From Candidatus Omnitrophota bacterium (lineage in GTDB: Bacteria > Hinthialibacterota > Hinthialibacteria > Hinthialibacterales > Hinthialibacteraceae), in NCBI GenBank assembly GCA_003598175.1, contig QZKN01000141.1, positions 1 through 64,000 of the forward strand: 64,000 nt of DNA, in the 5' to 3' direction. Positions within the stretch are counted from its first letter, which is position 1. Each line of letters opens with the position of its first letter. The notes under the pieces were generated by a model that was given only the letters and a program-made list of their open reading frames with translations, was not told the origin of the DNA and did no database searches. Of this stretch, positions 1 through 8,758 are shown in pieces. The position numbers and the translations under genes are program-made.

Positions 1-2
1 AG

Positions 3-941
3 TGGGGATTTCAAGTCTATGACTTGACCGCTTTCGATCTGTCTCCTCTCCCCAGCCAGTTTCTCTGGCCCAACCATCATTACACGTATCCCGCCGTGAC
101 GCTACTGTTTTTTGCGATCCTTTCAAGTGTGTGGAGCGCCGTGGTTTTTGGCAAGTTGGTTTTTACCGTTCTCGATGCGGTAAACGCATGGCTGATGTAT
201 AAAATTACCGGCGACCGGTGGATTTCACTGCTTTACTGGCTCAATCCCATCGCAATTTGGTATTCATCCCGCGAAGGACAATTTGAATCGTTCGTCGTTT
301 TTTGGATGGCATTGGCGATTTTGGCCTTGCACAAAAAGAAGCTGTGGGCCTTTGCTTTTCTCGGCTTAGGCATTCAGACCAAATTGTTTCCGATTTTTTT
401 ACTGCCTTATTTTCTGAGCAACATGTCATGGAAGCAACCACGACGTCTTGCCTGCGAATGCGCATGGGGAATCGCGAGTTTTGCGCCGAGTATGTTGGCG
501 CAATTGCGGTGTGATTATTTGATGCATTTATTTCAACCGGGTTACATTCCGCGTTTCAATCCGGTTTCGTGGATGCTAGTCGATCCGTCTTTATATCCTT
601 TCTTTCCGTTTTGGGTGGTTGTCGCGCATTGGCTGGCCGGATTGATTTTTGTTCTCGGTTGTATGTATGGTGTGAAGAAAACCGGAAATTTGGTGGAATT
701 GTCCGCGCCATTACTGTTTATTTTGAGTGTGAAGGCAAGCCGTATCGGCCAATTTTGGTATTTCATGCTAACGCCGGCGTTTTGCCTGACCATCAGCGAC
801 CAGAAAGTAAGACGATTATTGTTTGTTTTATCCCTGCTATTGGGTATACGCTCTCTCTATTCCATTTTCATTGGACCGATCGGCTACCAAAATCCCCCCG
901 ATGCAATGCTTCTCATGGCAAAGACCATGTGGGGTTTTTGA
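3..941 (+). CDS. Polytopic membrane glycosyltransferase (GT87/DUF2029-like), 5' end outside window
   Basis: The reading frame is open to the left edge of the window, so the gene starts outside it. The first in-window start (TTG at 24) is probably internal. The protein is very hydrophobic, with about eight membrane segments. The stretch around NPIAIWYSSREGQFES followed by a Leu/Ala-rich helix, then LGLGIQTKLFP, is typical of dolichol/polyprenyl-phosphate-dependent mannosyltransferase-like proteins (GT-C fold, GT87/PIG-M type), in which the G-Q-F(E/D) loop and a following K lie between helices. The likely role is transfer of a sugar from a lipid-linked donor on the outer face of the inner membrane. 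The catalytic Asp loop expected near the N-terminus is not in the window. Substrate unknown. Confidence 0.7.
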   Translation, partial: WGFQVYDLTAFDLSPLPSQFLWPNHHYTYPAVTLLFFAILSSVWSAVVFGKLVFTVLDAVNAWLMYKITGDRWISLLYWLNPIAIWYSSREGQFESFVVFWMALAILALHKKKLWAFAFLGLGIQTKLFPIFLLPYFLSNMSWKQPRRLACECAWGIASFAPSMLAQLRCDYLMHLFQPGYIPRFNPVSWMLVDPSLYPFFPFWVVVAHWLAGLIFVLGCMYGVKKTGNLVELSAPLLFILSVKASRIGQFWYFMLTPAFCLTISDQKVRRLLFVLSLLLGIRSLYSIFIGPIGYQNPPDAMLLMAKTMWGF

Positions 942-993
942 CTCGTTTCCTGTAATGCGATTCCATGATATAGTGGATGTATTCCTTGCATAT

Positions 994-1014
994 AAGGCTG
1001 AAGGCTGAAGGCTG
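994..1014. repeat. Three tandem copies of a 7-bp unit
   Basis: AAGGCTG is repeated three times head to tail, directly upstream of the NicO-type transporter gene. It is a simple-sequence repeat in the leader and could vary in copy number. No function is evident. Confidence 0.8.
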
Positions 1015-1033
1015 AAGTTTGATGGGGCAAAAA

Positions 1034-2983
1034 ATGAGTCGTTTTCTTCTTTTTTTACTTGTGTTTTTTTCCATGATAGTGATGGTATGGGGACATCCGC
1101 TGGGGAATTTTTCTTTAAACCATTATAACATCATCGAACTCCATGCCGGCGGAATTGTTACTCAGCATGTTTTGGATTTTGCCGAAATTCCTTCGTTCAG
1201 CGAGTTGAACAATGTGGATGTCAATGGGGACAATCGCGTTACTGCGGATGAGATGGAACGATACAAATCCTCTCTGCTCGAACGTTTTTTACCCAATTAC
1301 ACCTTTGCGATTGCAGATGATAAAGGGGCAACGATTCCGTTGGTTCCCAAATTGCTTCGCAATGAAGTGATTTTATCCCGCGGGGAGGGAAGTTTAACCT
1401 GCATCCAAATTCAATTGGCGTTTCTTTTTGCAGCCGATCATCTGCTGCGCGAAGGCGAGCACATTTTTTTATTCGAAGATAAAAATTTGACTCACATGCG
1501 GGGAGTACGTGAGATTCGCGTGAAATCCACTTCGGAAATTGTTGTCGAGCCACAGAACATCCAAACCACTGACTCGACGAATCCCGTTCCGCTTGCTGAA
1601 AATCTGTTTCTATTCAGCGGTTTAAAAACGCAGATTCCATATTTGCTCAAACAGGTTCGCAAAATGGAACGTGTAGAGTTAACCGACGCTTTGACCATGA
1701 TCAACGTCGCATCCATTCCCCAATTTCCCCTTGAGCCGGAAGCGGACGGCGCTTATGCCATCCTGAAATCTCCTTTGCAGCCCAATCAGGAAGTGCAGGC
1801 CAAGATTGCCATGCTCCAGCCGCGCATGGTTATGAATGCCACGGCGGCGTTGTTTGGGCAAATTCAACCGGAATCGCCAACAGCCATACCATACGTAACT
1901 TCAATCGGACAGGATTCCGCCTATATTCGTTCCCAAAGCGATTCTCAATGGTCGGATATGATCGGCCAAAAAGACCTAAGCGCCGGTTTTGTGGTGCTGG
2001 CGATGGTGTTTTCCGTCTTTTTCGGCGCGGTTCACGCCCTTTCGCCCGGCCACGGTAAAACCGTTGTCGCGGCGTATCTCGTCGGATCGCGCGGTACCAT
2101 TTACCATGCGATTTTTCTCGGCATCGTCGTCACGTTGACGCACGTTTCCAGCGTGTTGATGATCGGCTTGATCACGCTTTATTTCTCGGAATACATCGTG
2201 CCGGACAAGTTGTTTCCTATCATCGAAGGTTCATCCGGCCTTTTGATTGTCGCAATCGGCCTGGCGCTGTTTCTCCGGCGCTATGCCGCCTGGCAGCGGA
2301 TTCGATTTGCCGAAAGTATGGGCCTTGAAATTCATGCTCACCATCATCCACATCCCCACGATCATTCGCACCCGCATGTACTAACGGTAGGGGCAGGTTT
2401 GAAATCTGCCCCTACCATTCATGAACACGAACACGAGGGACACCCCCATCCGCATGTTCACGATCACCTGCACGATCACGATCACCTGCACGTTCATGAT
2501 CATCCGCACCCGCATGTACCAACGGTAGGAGCAGGTTTGAAACCTGCCCCTGCCATTCATGAACACGATCACGAGGGACACCCCCATCTGCACAGCGATC
2601 ATACGGATCATAAGCATGGTCCTGGAACGCATACCCACGAAATACCCGCGGACGCCACCTTTCGGGATTTACTGATGTTGGGAATCACCGGCGGTATTGT
2701 TCCCTGCCCCAGCGCCATCGTGGTTTTACTGGTGGCCATCGCCATGCGGCGGATTGTGTTCGGCATGGCCATGATCGTTTTCTTCAGCTTCGGACTGGCG
2801 GCGGTTTTGATCACGATCGGGATTTTAATGGTGACCGCCAGACGGCTGCTGGATCGTTTTCAAACGAAAACCGGCTCGCTGCAATGGCTGCAAATCATCT
2901 CGCCCGTGCTCGTCATGCTGATCGGATTTGTGATTTTTCTGCGCGGTTTACAGACCGGCGGGATTATTTCCTTTCATTTTTAA
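1034..2983 (+). CDS. NicO-family nickel/cobalt transporter with EF-hand-like N-terminus and His-rich loop
   Basis: Likely inner-membrane nickel or cobalt transporter/exporter of the NicO (RcnA-like) superfamily. It begins with a signal-type hydrophobic segment and a periplasmic domain of about 280 residues. Near residues 60-75 that domain has an EF-hand loop (D-x-N-x-D-x-R-x4-E, in VDVNGDNRVTADE). Membrane segments follow, with HALSPGHGKT (the HX4-type motif of the family) and a second set with GGIVPCPSA. Between them lies a cytoplasmic or periplasmic loop of roughly 100 residues packed with His, Asp and Glu, expected to bind metal. The loop contains an internal duplication that carries a palindromic repeat (separate entry). 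I chose ATG 1034, preceded by GGGG; ATG 1022 and TTG 1019 are in frame. The last 4 bases overlap the end of the convergent gene. Confidence 0.82.
   Translation: MSRFLLFLLVFFSMIVMVWGHPLGNFSLNHYNIIELHAGGIVTQHVLDFAEIPSFSELNNVDVNGDNRVTADEMERYKSSLLERFLPNYTFAIADDKGATIPLVPKLLRNEVILSRGEGSLTCIQIQLAFLFAADHLLREGEHIFLFEDKNLTHMRGVREIRVKSTSEIVVEPQNIQTTDSTNPVPLAENLFLFSGLKTQIPYLLKQVRKMERVELTDALTMINVASIPQFPLEPEADGAYAILKSPLQPNQEVQAKIAMLQPRMVMNATAALFGQIQPESPTAIPYVTSIGQDSAYIRSQSDSQWSDMIGQKDLSAGFVVLAMVFSVFFGAVHALSPGHGKTVVAAYLVGSRGTIYHAIFLGIVVTLTHVSSVLMIGLITLYFSEYIVPDKLFPIIEGSSGLLIVAIGLALFLRRYAAWQRIRFAESMGLEIHAHHHPHPHDHSHPHVLTVGAGLKSAPTIHEHEHEGHPHPHVHDHLHDHDHLHVHDHPHPHVPTVGAGLKPAPAIHEHDHEGHPHLHSDHTDHKHGPGTHTHEIPADATFRDLLMLGITGGIVPCPSAIVVLLVAIAMRRIVFGMAMIVFFSFGLAAVLITIGILMVTARRLLDRFQTKTGSLQWLQIISPVLVMLIGFVIFLRGLQTGGIISFHF
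2366..2590 (+). repeat. Tandem duplication inside the His-rich loop, each copy with a palindromic element
   Basis: Two near-identical segments of roughly 80-90 bp (about 2366-2450 and 2503-2590) lie in the transporter gene. Each contains a GGTAGGGGCAGG...CCTGCCCCTACC-type palindrome, at 2386-2416 and 2524-2554. The palindromes are read in frame as VGAGLK(S/P)AP between His-rich stretches. A third member of the same palindrome family lies at 8759-8787. Seen directly; the order of insertion and duplication is inferred. Confidence 0.85.
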
Positions 2984-3663
2984 CGACTGGTTTTTTCCAA
3001 CTGAATCCCCAAAATCAAATATTTCTGCTCCCCTATTGCAGTGCTTTCCCCTGCCGTACTCAAACTCGAACTCGACATGACGTTGGAGCGCACCCGACCG
3101 GTGGAATTGACGCGAATGGGAACGCCGCCGAACGCTTGCCAGTCTTTTTGCGTGACGAGCAGGGCGGAACTCAGGATCGGGAATTCCTGCTTGCCGCCGC
3201 CGGCGGGAGTCGTTTCTTCCAATCGATACAGTTGAGGGCGTTCGCCGATTTCCACGCGGGCTTTTTGCGCGCGCTCTTCGGGAATGTTGTACAATTCAGC
3301 CTTGATTTTAACGGCTTGCCCTTCTTCCGCGGTTCCTTTCGGAATAATGCGCAGATAATGCTCGGGAAACACCAGCGCCGTGGCCTCTTCGTCCGAAAAC
3401 AGGCTGAGACGAATGCGATTCGACAATTCATATGACGGGTATTCGAAGGAACGGGTGAGAATGCGGTGCATGTCGGATAATTCCCGCGGAACGCTGCCAT
3501 AAATGCCCGACGTACCGGCAAAGATTACCCGAACCTGCAGGTAATAAATGTCGGAGGAAGAAGCCTCTGTTTTTTTTTCTTCTTTCACGTTCTCTTTTTC
3601 TCCCGCTTCTAAAATTATCCCCCAACAAAGGATGATCAGGATGAATGGAATCAATTTACGCAT
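2980..3663 (-). CDS. Secreted protein of unknown function, 227 aa
   Basis: Not recognised. It starts MRKLIPFILIILCWGII, a clear signal peptide, followed by a Lys/Glu-rich linker (ENVKEEKKTEASSSD) and a domain of about 180 residues rich in beta-strand-like stretches (IYYLQVRVIFAG, RIRLSLFS, QAVKIKAELYNI). The C-terminus, YLILGIQLEK, resembles the end of secretin-family beta domains, as in the 562-aa protein at 4575-6263, but I cannot prove a relation. Probably periplasmic or outer-membrane associated. It is convergent with the NicO transporter and overlaps it by 4 bases. It is preceded by 900 bp without an intact gene. Confidence 0.7.
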   Translation of the reverse strand: MRKLIPFILIILCWGIILEAGEKENVKEEKKTEASSSDIYYLQVRVIFAGTSGIYGSVPRELSDMHRILTRSFEYPSYELSNRIRLSLFSDEEATALVFPEHYLRIIPKGTAEEGQAVKIKAELYNIPEERAQKARVEIGERPQLYRLEETTPAGGGKQEFPILSSALLVTQKDWQAFGGVPIRVNSTGRVRSNVMSSSSLSTAGESTAIGEQKYLILGIQLEKTSR

Positions 3664-3794
3664 GAGAATACTCCTTTTTGTTTTTTTTTTACAGGAATGA
3701 AAACCGACGTGATATCACCTTCTTGTTCCTATTTATTGTAGCCTTATTTGATCGATCTGCGCAAAAATTGTGCTCGCCTGCATATTCCGCGTTG

Positions 3795-3866
3795 CCGCCT
3801 CGTAGGCGGGTAACATGTCCAAGGCTACGCGCGGAGGAACTGCGTAGCCGCTTCCAGAACGGCTAC
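3795..3866. repeat. Cluster of short GC-rich hairpins
   Basis: Contains GGCTACGC...GCGTAGCC (8-bp arms) and GTAGCCG...CGGCTAC (7-bp arms), overlapping, plus a small CGCCTCGTAGGCG hairpin just before. This looks like a degenerate intergenic palindromic repeat. It abuts the transposase remnant, whose stop codon lies inside the right arm. Confidence 0.55.
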
Positions 3867-4066
3867 AGATTCTCTTTGCCCTTCCCCTCGATCACGAAGA
3901 CCACCACTACCCTCTCCAGGTTCAGCGCCACGTTCGGGTAGCGATGCCCTTTCCGCACCGCGATCTCATCGATGGCGATCCGGCGTAATTTCTTGAGTTT
4001 CGGACAGGTGAAATACCGCTGTAGTACTGTTTTTCGATTTCCTTCTGTTTCAATCCAAATCCGTGG
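3863..4066 (-). pseudogene. Remnant of an ISL3-like DDE transposase
   Basis: Read on the minus strand, about 65 codons remain open, ending in a TAG. They include TCPKLKKLRRIAIDEIAV, then RKGHRYPNVALNLER and VFVIEGKGKENL. The order 'IDE + RKGHRY + beta strand + EGK' matches the first catalytic-Asp region of ISL3-type DDE transposases. There is no start codon, the rest of the enzyme is missing and no terminal inverted repeats are seen, so this is a decayed fragment. Confidence 0.65.
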
Positions 4067-4574
4067 TATAGTAATGATGGTTCATCCGGTTTTCCTTTCT
4101 GAAGGGGAATTTTTAACTCATTCTTCAGAAATATACCGGCTTGTCCACTTTTTCCTTATCCCATGTACTCAAATATCGGATGAATCGTAAAAATGGCTAT
4201 AAAAAGGGGAAAAGTATGAGAAAGAGCCTAATTGTGTTACCAATTTATTACATTATAACCGTCATGTAATAACCAAGATAATCATGCGCAATAGCAAGAA
4301 TTTATGGGATTTCCTATCTTATATCTTTTGGTTCAATTCTGAGGGATACAGACTCTGCGAAAATCGGTGTTAAATCGCTGGGTTCAAACAGCCGAACCCA
4401 TTCGACGAGTTTGAACACCGATGCGATATTCGAAATAACAGGTTTCACAGGAATCCTGCAAAAACGGGAGGAGTATTTTGGCGCGGGGAAGAATTGGTGA
4501 TAGGAACGAAGCGGCGGGCGTGGAGACGATTCCACGCCCGCCTGATAATCATCGATTCCATTTGTTACTTTCGG

Positions 4575-6263
4575 TTATCGTCTTCTCGCTCTGCTTGAAG
4601 CGTCCGTTCTCGCCGCGGTTGGAGCGTCAGCATCCATCACTTGTACGGATGCGTCGCTCATGAAATCCTGTTGTGGAATAATGATCAATGCGCCGGGAAT
4701 CATCGCATGTTCCTCTCTGCGCGTATATCCCACGATAATCGGGCGGTCGATTTTGGCGTTGATCGTGTTTCGCAGAATGATTCTGTCTTTTTCACGCATC
4801 GAGATATTGAGCAGAAAGTCGCTGTCCGGCACGCGCTCCGATTGAATTTCCAGATCCCACGGGCCGATGGGGGCCATGCATTGTCCTGGAACCGCCGTGT
4901 TTCCGAACCAATATCCGATAACCTGGACCATGTTTTCCCCTTTTGTGGATGACTCCTCTTTGTTTCGCTCTTCGAACTCCCGCGCCATTTTCGCATAAGC
5001 AATTTCCTTCGCTTGCAGATTGAGTTGCGCTTGTTCATGGTCGCTTTCCCGCTGAATGCGCGTTGTTATCGCGTTGTCATATTCCGTTTTGGGCGTGGTT
5101 CCACTGTTAAATCTCGCGGCAGCCGTGTTTTCCGCGTTGCGAGCCTGATCCAACAATGCGCCGGATGAGCGAAAGGCCACTTGGGCGCTTTCCAATTGAA
5201 TTTTGGCGTTCTCCAAATCGAATTCCGAGAGTTTCGCTTTGGGTTTGAAGGAAGAGGTTCCAAGCAATTTGTTGACGATGGGCAATAAATTCTCCGGGAG
5301 GGAAATCGGGGAGGAATAAGCAGCGTCCATTTGTGAAGAGCGGTTCGATGTGGTGAATTGCATAACGCGAACAGGACCAAAATGAGCCTGGAAGAATGGA
5401 TAAATCGATTTGATCGCTTCCGACGAATCCGCATGCCCGCTGATCAGGCATAGCAAACTTTTCTGATCGTCTCTTCGATCTCGGTGATTGACCTCGAATT
5501 CCGTGATTTGCACGCCGTCGATATTCAGATTGCCGATATTAAGATTGTCTATTCCATTCAAAATTTCCACACGCATTGAAAAGCGAATGCCATCCGTCGA
5601 TGGATAGTCTGTCTCGACGGCGAAGACCTGAAATGCAAGATTGAATGGCGCGTCGGATAGGGATTTTCCCGGCGGCGGAACATCCAGATCGATCAGCAAA
5701 TCCTGTATTTCATCCATCATTTCCGCCGACGTGGACACGATGAGACGGTTGGTGCGGGAATCGACGGTAATCTGGGTATCTCCGCGTCTTCGAAATAGAT
5801 TTTCGATAATTCCTACAATTGTATTTGCGTTGGCATATTGCAGTACAAACACTCTGGTTTGAAGTTGTCTCGCCGGATACGTTTCGCCGTAGTTCTCACG
5901 AGATCCATACCTAGAGGACGCGGATTCACCGGCAACTCGACCAGCAGAACGTGGAAACGGTTCCGATGTCCTATCGTTTTGGGAAATGTTATCTGCCCTG
6001 CTTTCCACGGCGGACTGTCGGGTCGTTCTGCTTCGCGATGATTCAACAGAAGACGACGCCTGAGTTCGGCCTCGTGGAGGAGTCAATTCCTGGTCTGACG
6101 CCTCCGAAGCTGCAAGAACAGGTAGAACTGCTTCATTTTCTTGCGGTTGCGTTGCCTCGGAAACCGGAGCGGGAACAATGGTAGCGTTTTCCTGGCTATG
6201 AACGGACAACACGACGATGAGACAGAATACGATGAAACCACTATAGATAATGTTACGAATCAT
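4575..6263 (-). CDS. Secretin N-domain (N1-like) periplasmic protein with coiled coil, 562 aa
   Basis: The signal peptide is IIYSGFIVFCLIVVLSVHS, followed by a low-complexity Ser/Arg/Glu region to about residue 125. A secretin/NolW-type short domain follows: RVFVLQYANANTIVGII... with TNRLIVSTSAEMMDEI and LLIDLDVP, the usual pattern of GspD/PilQ N1 domains. A long helical, coiled-coil-like region spans roughly residues 345-440, and a C-terminal beta-rich part ends in a basic Arg tail. The membrane-pore secretin domain is absent, so this is not a complete secretin. It is the third gene of the sigma/anti-sigma operon, 15 bp after the anti-sigma gene. It may be an envelope component whose expression or assembly is coupled to that sigma factor (inference). 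Confidence 0.72.
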   Translation of the reverse strand: MIRNIIYSGFIVFCLIVVLSVHSQENATIVPAPVSEATQPQENEAVLPVLAASEASDQELTPPRGRTQASSSVESSRSRTTRQSAVESRADNISQNDRTSEPFPRSAGRVAGESASSRYGSRENYGETYPARQLQTRVFVLQYANANTIVGIIENLFRRRGDTQITVDSRTNRLIVSTSAEMMDEIQDLLIDLDVPPPGKSLSDAPFNLAFQVFAVETDYPSTDGIRFSMRVEILNGIDNLNIGNLNIDGVQITEFEVNHRDRRDDQKSLLCLISGHADSSEAIKSIYPFFQAHFGPVRVMQFTTSNRSSQMDAAYSSPISLPENLLPIVNKLLGTSSFKPKAKLSEFDLENAKIQLESAQVAFRSSGALLDQARNAENTAAARFNSGTTPKTEYDNAITTRIQRESDHEQAQLNLQAKEIAYAKMAREFEERNKEESSTKGENMVQVIGYWFGNTAVPGQCMAPIGPWDLEIQSERVPDSDFLLNISMREKDRIILRNTINAKIDRPIIVGYTRREEHAMIPGALIIIPQQDFMSDASVQVMDADAPTAARTDASSRARRR

Positions 6264-6278
6264 GATGAAATTCCTTTC

Positions 6279-6848
6279 TCACAGATTAAGAATAATTTGA
6301 ATGTTTCCATTTTCCATCGTGCCTTGAAGCACTTTTTGAGATCCGGAGTCGTTTCCGGATGAATTCAAGATGGAAATCGTCGGATTTTCGATATCCGGGT
6401 AGATTTTTTCTAGCATCCTGCCGCTGACGGTCTGCGACAAACCGTTACTTTCCCAGCGGATGTTGGGCTCCGCCTTCGCCTCAACCGCCGTATCCAACCA
6501 GCCATTCGCAATCGAAACCGTCAGCAAAATCCCACAAGCCAGCCCGGCTACAAAATGAACGATCGGCCGTTGAATCCGATCCATTACGAATCCGATCCAA
6601 TTCAGCGACGAGGTACGCGATGCTTTGCTTCTATTCCACACCGATTCGAACAATTCCGCATGTTCCACGGTTGTAAGAGCCGGAACTTCGTGAAGATTGG
6701 TTTGATTCAACGTCAGAACCAACGAATCGTATTCGTCGCGGCAATCCCGGCAGGCGGTCAAATGACGCAGAACCGCCTGTGAGCGAGACGAGTCGGGTTC
6801 ATAATACAAATCGATCAATTCAGCGTGTGTGGGATGTTCGTTCTTCAT
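6279..6848 (-). CDS. Anti-sigma factor with zinc-finger (zf-HC2) domain
   Basis: Membrane-anchored regulator of the ECF sigma factor encoded immediately upstream. The N-terminal cytoplasmic part has the anti-sigma zinc-binding pattern H-x3-C-x2-C (HLTACRDC, His29, Cys33, Cys36). A single membrane segment follows near residues 92-113 (VHFVAGLACGILLTVSIANGW), and the remaining ~75 residues would be periplasmic. The gene overlaps the sigma gene by 29 bp, the typical translationally coupled arrangement. By family knowledge it sequesters the sigma factor until an envelope signal triggers release. The signal is unknown; the adjacent secretin-N protein is a candidate target. Confidence 0.88.
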   Translation of the reverse strand: MKNEHPTHAELIDLYYEPDSSRSQAVLRHLTACRDCRDEYDSLVLTLNQTNLHEVPALTTVEHAELFESVWNRSKASRTSSLNWIGFVMDRIQRPIVHFVAGLACGILLTVSIANGWLDTAVEAKAEPNIRWESNGLSQTVSGRMLEKIYPDIENPTISILNSSGNDSGSQKVLQGTMENGNIQIILNL

Positions 6849-7431
6849 GTTCTTCTTTCACGTTTTTACACTCAGTGAATTCTGACAATTCCTTTCGCAG
6901 CGCCAGAACCGCTCGATGGATATGGGTTTTCACCGTTCCTATCGAGCAATTCAACACATGCGCGATGGTTGCCAACGGTTCGTCTTCATAATGGCGCAAA
7001 ACGAAGGCGACGCGTTGTTGCACACTCATTCGAGCCAGGGCCTGATCGATTCGTTCGCGGATTTTACGATTTTCCAGTTGTTGAAGCGCGTCCTCGGTCT
7101 GAGAACAAGGGAACAACGGTAGATTCTCATCCACGTCGACGAAAACCATCCTGGCGTTTTTTCGCACGGCGTCGATGGCGGTGTGAACCGCAATCGCCGT
7201 CAGCCACGAGTGGAACGACGATCCTGCTCGAAACCGTTGCCGATACCGAAACACCTTCAGCCAAACCTCTTGCGCGCAATCCTTGGCCTGTATCCGATCC
7301 GACAATACTCGAAAACAAACGCGGAACACCCGCTCGGCATGGCGATAGTACAATTGCGCGGCGGCGCGTTCGTCGCCGTTCGACGCCGCGGTAAATAGCT
7401 CGCTATCGGTTCGGTTGTTTTCGGGTTGCAT
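6820..7431 (-). CDS. ECF-type RNA polymerase sigma factor
   Basis: Sigma-70 family, group 4 (ECF), 203 aa. Region 2 is visible as AQLYYRHAERVFRVCFRVLSD followed by DCAQEVWLKVFRY and FHSWLTAIAVHTAID. Region 4 is QALARMSVQQRVAFVLRHYE with the helix-turn-helix LATIAHVLNCSIGTVKTHIHRA. It would direct core RNA polymerase to a small regulon, possibly including its own operon. It is first in the operon with the anti-sigma factor and the secretin-N protein, and is divergent from rplM. Confidence 0.93.
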   Translation of the reverse strand: MQPENNRTDSELFTAASNGDERAAAQLYYRHAERVFRVCFRVLSDRIQAKDCAQEVWLKVFRYRQRFRAGSSFHSWLTAIAVHTAIDAVRKNARMVFVDVDENLPLFPCSQTEDALQQLENRKIRERIDQALARMSVQQRVAFVLRHYEDEPLATIAHVLNCSIGTVKTHIHRAVLALRKELSEFTECKNVKEEHEERTSHTR

Positions 7432-7543
7432 TGCCGTTTCTACTCATGATTAACGTTATACAGGAGAAGCGGTGTACAGAAGTGATTCTTTTTTTCTCTT
7501 CATTTCAATCACGGTCCGATTTCAGGAAATGTGATCGGGCGAC

Positions 7544-7571
7544 TTGAACTTCTTTCCCGGACGGTTACAAT
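7544..7571 (+). promoter_or_regulatory. Candidate sigma-70 promoter for rplM-rpsI
   Basis: TTGAAC (7544-7549), a 16-bp spacer and TACAAT (7566-7571) lie about 40 bp upstream of the rplM start codon. Position and match are good; no transcript data. Confidence 0.55.
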
Positions 7572-7611
7572 TCTTAATTCTGTGACTCTAATTCAAAATT
7601 GTGGTAGTATT

Positions 7612-8046
7612 ATGAAAACAACCATCGCAAAACCCGAACAAATTCAAGCGACGCACCAATTTCACCTGATCGATGCGGAAGGTGAAATTTTAGGGCGGCT
7701 GGCGACCAAAGTTGCGACGTTATTGACCGGCAAACACAAACCCATTTATACTCCCTTTCTCGATACGGGCGATCACGTCATCATCGTCAACGCCGAAAAA
7801 ATCCGCCTGACCGGGAAAAAAATGAACGACAAATTGATGATTCATTATACCGGTTATCCCGGCGGATTGCGCAAGAAAAACTATGAAAAAGCCATAAAAG
7901 ACAATCCCGTGCGCGTCATCGAGAAAGCCGTATGGGGAATGATGCCGAAAAATCGGCTGGGACGTAAAATGATCAAAAAATTGCGCGTGTATAAAGGATC
8001 CGAGCATCCCCACGCGCCTCAGAAACCCGTTTTTTTGGAGAAATAA
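7612..8046 (+). CDS. rplM: 50S ribosomal protein L13
   Basis: Large-subunit ribosomal protein that binds 23S rRNA early in assembly. The 144-aa product has the family hallmarks: WHLID-like start (HQFHLIDAEGEILGRLAT), ATLLTGKHKPIYTP, GDHVIIVNAEKI and VWGMMPKNRLGR with a YKGSEHPHAPQKP tail. Length is normal. I chose ATG 7612; an upstream in-frame extension to 7531 runs through the promoter region and has no family similarity. Followed 24 bp later by rpsI, the conserved L13-S9 pair. Confidence 0.97.
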   Translation: MKTTIAKPEQIQATHQFHLIDAEGEILGRLATKVATLLTGKHKPIYTPFLDTGDHVIIVNAEKIRLTGKKMNDKLMIHYTGYPGGLRKKNYEKAIKDNPVRVIEKAVWGMMPKNRLGRKMIKKLRVYKGSEHPHAPQKPVFLEK

Positions 8047-8070
8047 CGCAGGAGGATCATAAGACTCGTC

Positions 8071-8466
8071 ATGACACAACAATATCTATCCTATGGAACC
8101 GGACGCCGTAAAACTTCCGTCGCGCGCGTATATCTGAAAAGCGGAACCGGCGAAATCATCGTCAACGGTAAAAAATCCGATGAGTATTTAATGCGGAAGA
8201 CGTTGGAAATGGTTGTCCGTCAACCCTTCGGAGTTACCGAAACCGTCGGAAAATTCGATATTTACGCCAACATCAACGGCGGAGGCCTTTCCGGCCAGGC
8301 AGACGCCCTGCGGCATGGGATTTCCCGGGCGTTGGCCGCTTATGATCACAAATACCGCGCCTCTTTGAAACGGGCCGGCTTCCTGACGCGCGATCCGCGC
8401 ATGGTCGAACGAAAGAAATACGGCCGTCCGGGTGCGCGCAAACGCTTCCAATTCTCCAAACGTTAA
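8071..8466 (+). CDS. rpsI: 30S ribosomal protein S9
   Basis: Small-subunit ribosomal protein whose basic C-terminal tail reaches the P site. 131 aa, normal length. Diagnostic segments: [15 protein letters not shown] near the start, [19 protein letters not shown] in the middle, and the invariant [18 protein letters not shown]-type C-terminus. A strong GGAGG lies about 15 bases before ATG 8071. Cotranscribed with rplM; a hairpin terminator follows. Confidence 0.97.
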   Translation: MTQQYLSYGTGRRKTSVARVYLKSGTGEIIVNGKKSDEYLMRKTLEMVVRQPFGVTETVGKFDIYANINGGGLSGQADALRHGISRALAAYDHKYRASLKRAGFLTRDPRMVERKKYGRPGARKRFQFSKR

Positions 8467-8491
8467 ACGAATTCAGGGCAAATCGAAGAAG

Positions 8492-8517
8492 GGCACGGTT
8501 ATCCGTGCCTTTTTTGT
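8492..8517 (+). terminator. Rho-independent terminator of rplM-rpsI
   Basis: A 7-bp stem GGCACGG/CCGTGCC with a 4-base loop is followed directly by a T-rich tract, 26 bp after the rpsI stop. Confidence 0.88.
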
Positions 8518-8571
8518 TGGTATAATTCGTTTCAATCGGCGGCTGGCGTCGATACGCAAAATCTTCATGCA

Positions 8572-8601
8572 TTGACTTTTAATACCGCGGATGACTACTA
8601 T
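8572..8601 (+). promoter_or_regulatory. Candidate sigma-70 promoter for the peptide transporter operon
   Basis: TTGACT (8572-8577), an 18-bp spacer and TACTAT (8596-8601). It lies 40 bp before the longest in-frame start (8641) and about 235 bp before the start I prefer (8836). If so, the palindrome at 8759-8787 would fall in the leader. Confidence 0.4.
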
Positions 8602-8758
8602 TTCCACGACGTCATCCCAACCCAATGGTAATAACCAAGGATGAAAAAAAACAGCGTCGGCGTAGGCATCGTGGGTAAAACAAGCGTTTCCCTTGCACAA
8701 ACAAAGCCGGCGAGACGCTGGTTCCACCCATGCTTATTTCTCTGTGAACCTTCCCGTC

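Larger units (their letters stand above)
3664..4574. other. 911-bp stretch without an intact gene
   Basis: This gap holds a cluster of small hairpins (3795-3866), a transposase remnant (3863-4066) and a perfect 9-bp inverted repeat TTATTACAT/ATGTAATAA with a 10-base loop (4245-4272). A minus-strand open frame at 4314-4535 has no recognisable domain and no convincing start. I see no RNA gene. Confidence 0.6.

Noticed and set aside
4314-4535. Minus-strand 73-codon frame in the transposase-remnant gap
   Set aside because: No start signal or recognisable domain; probably chance or a further decayed fragment.
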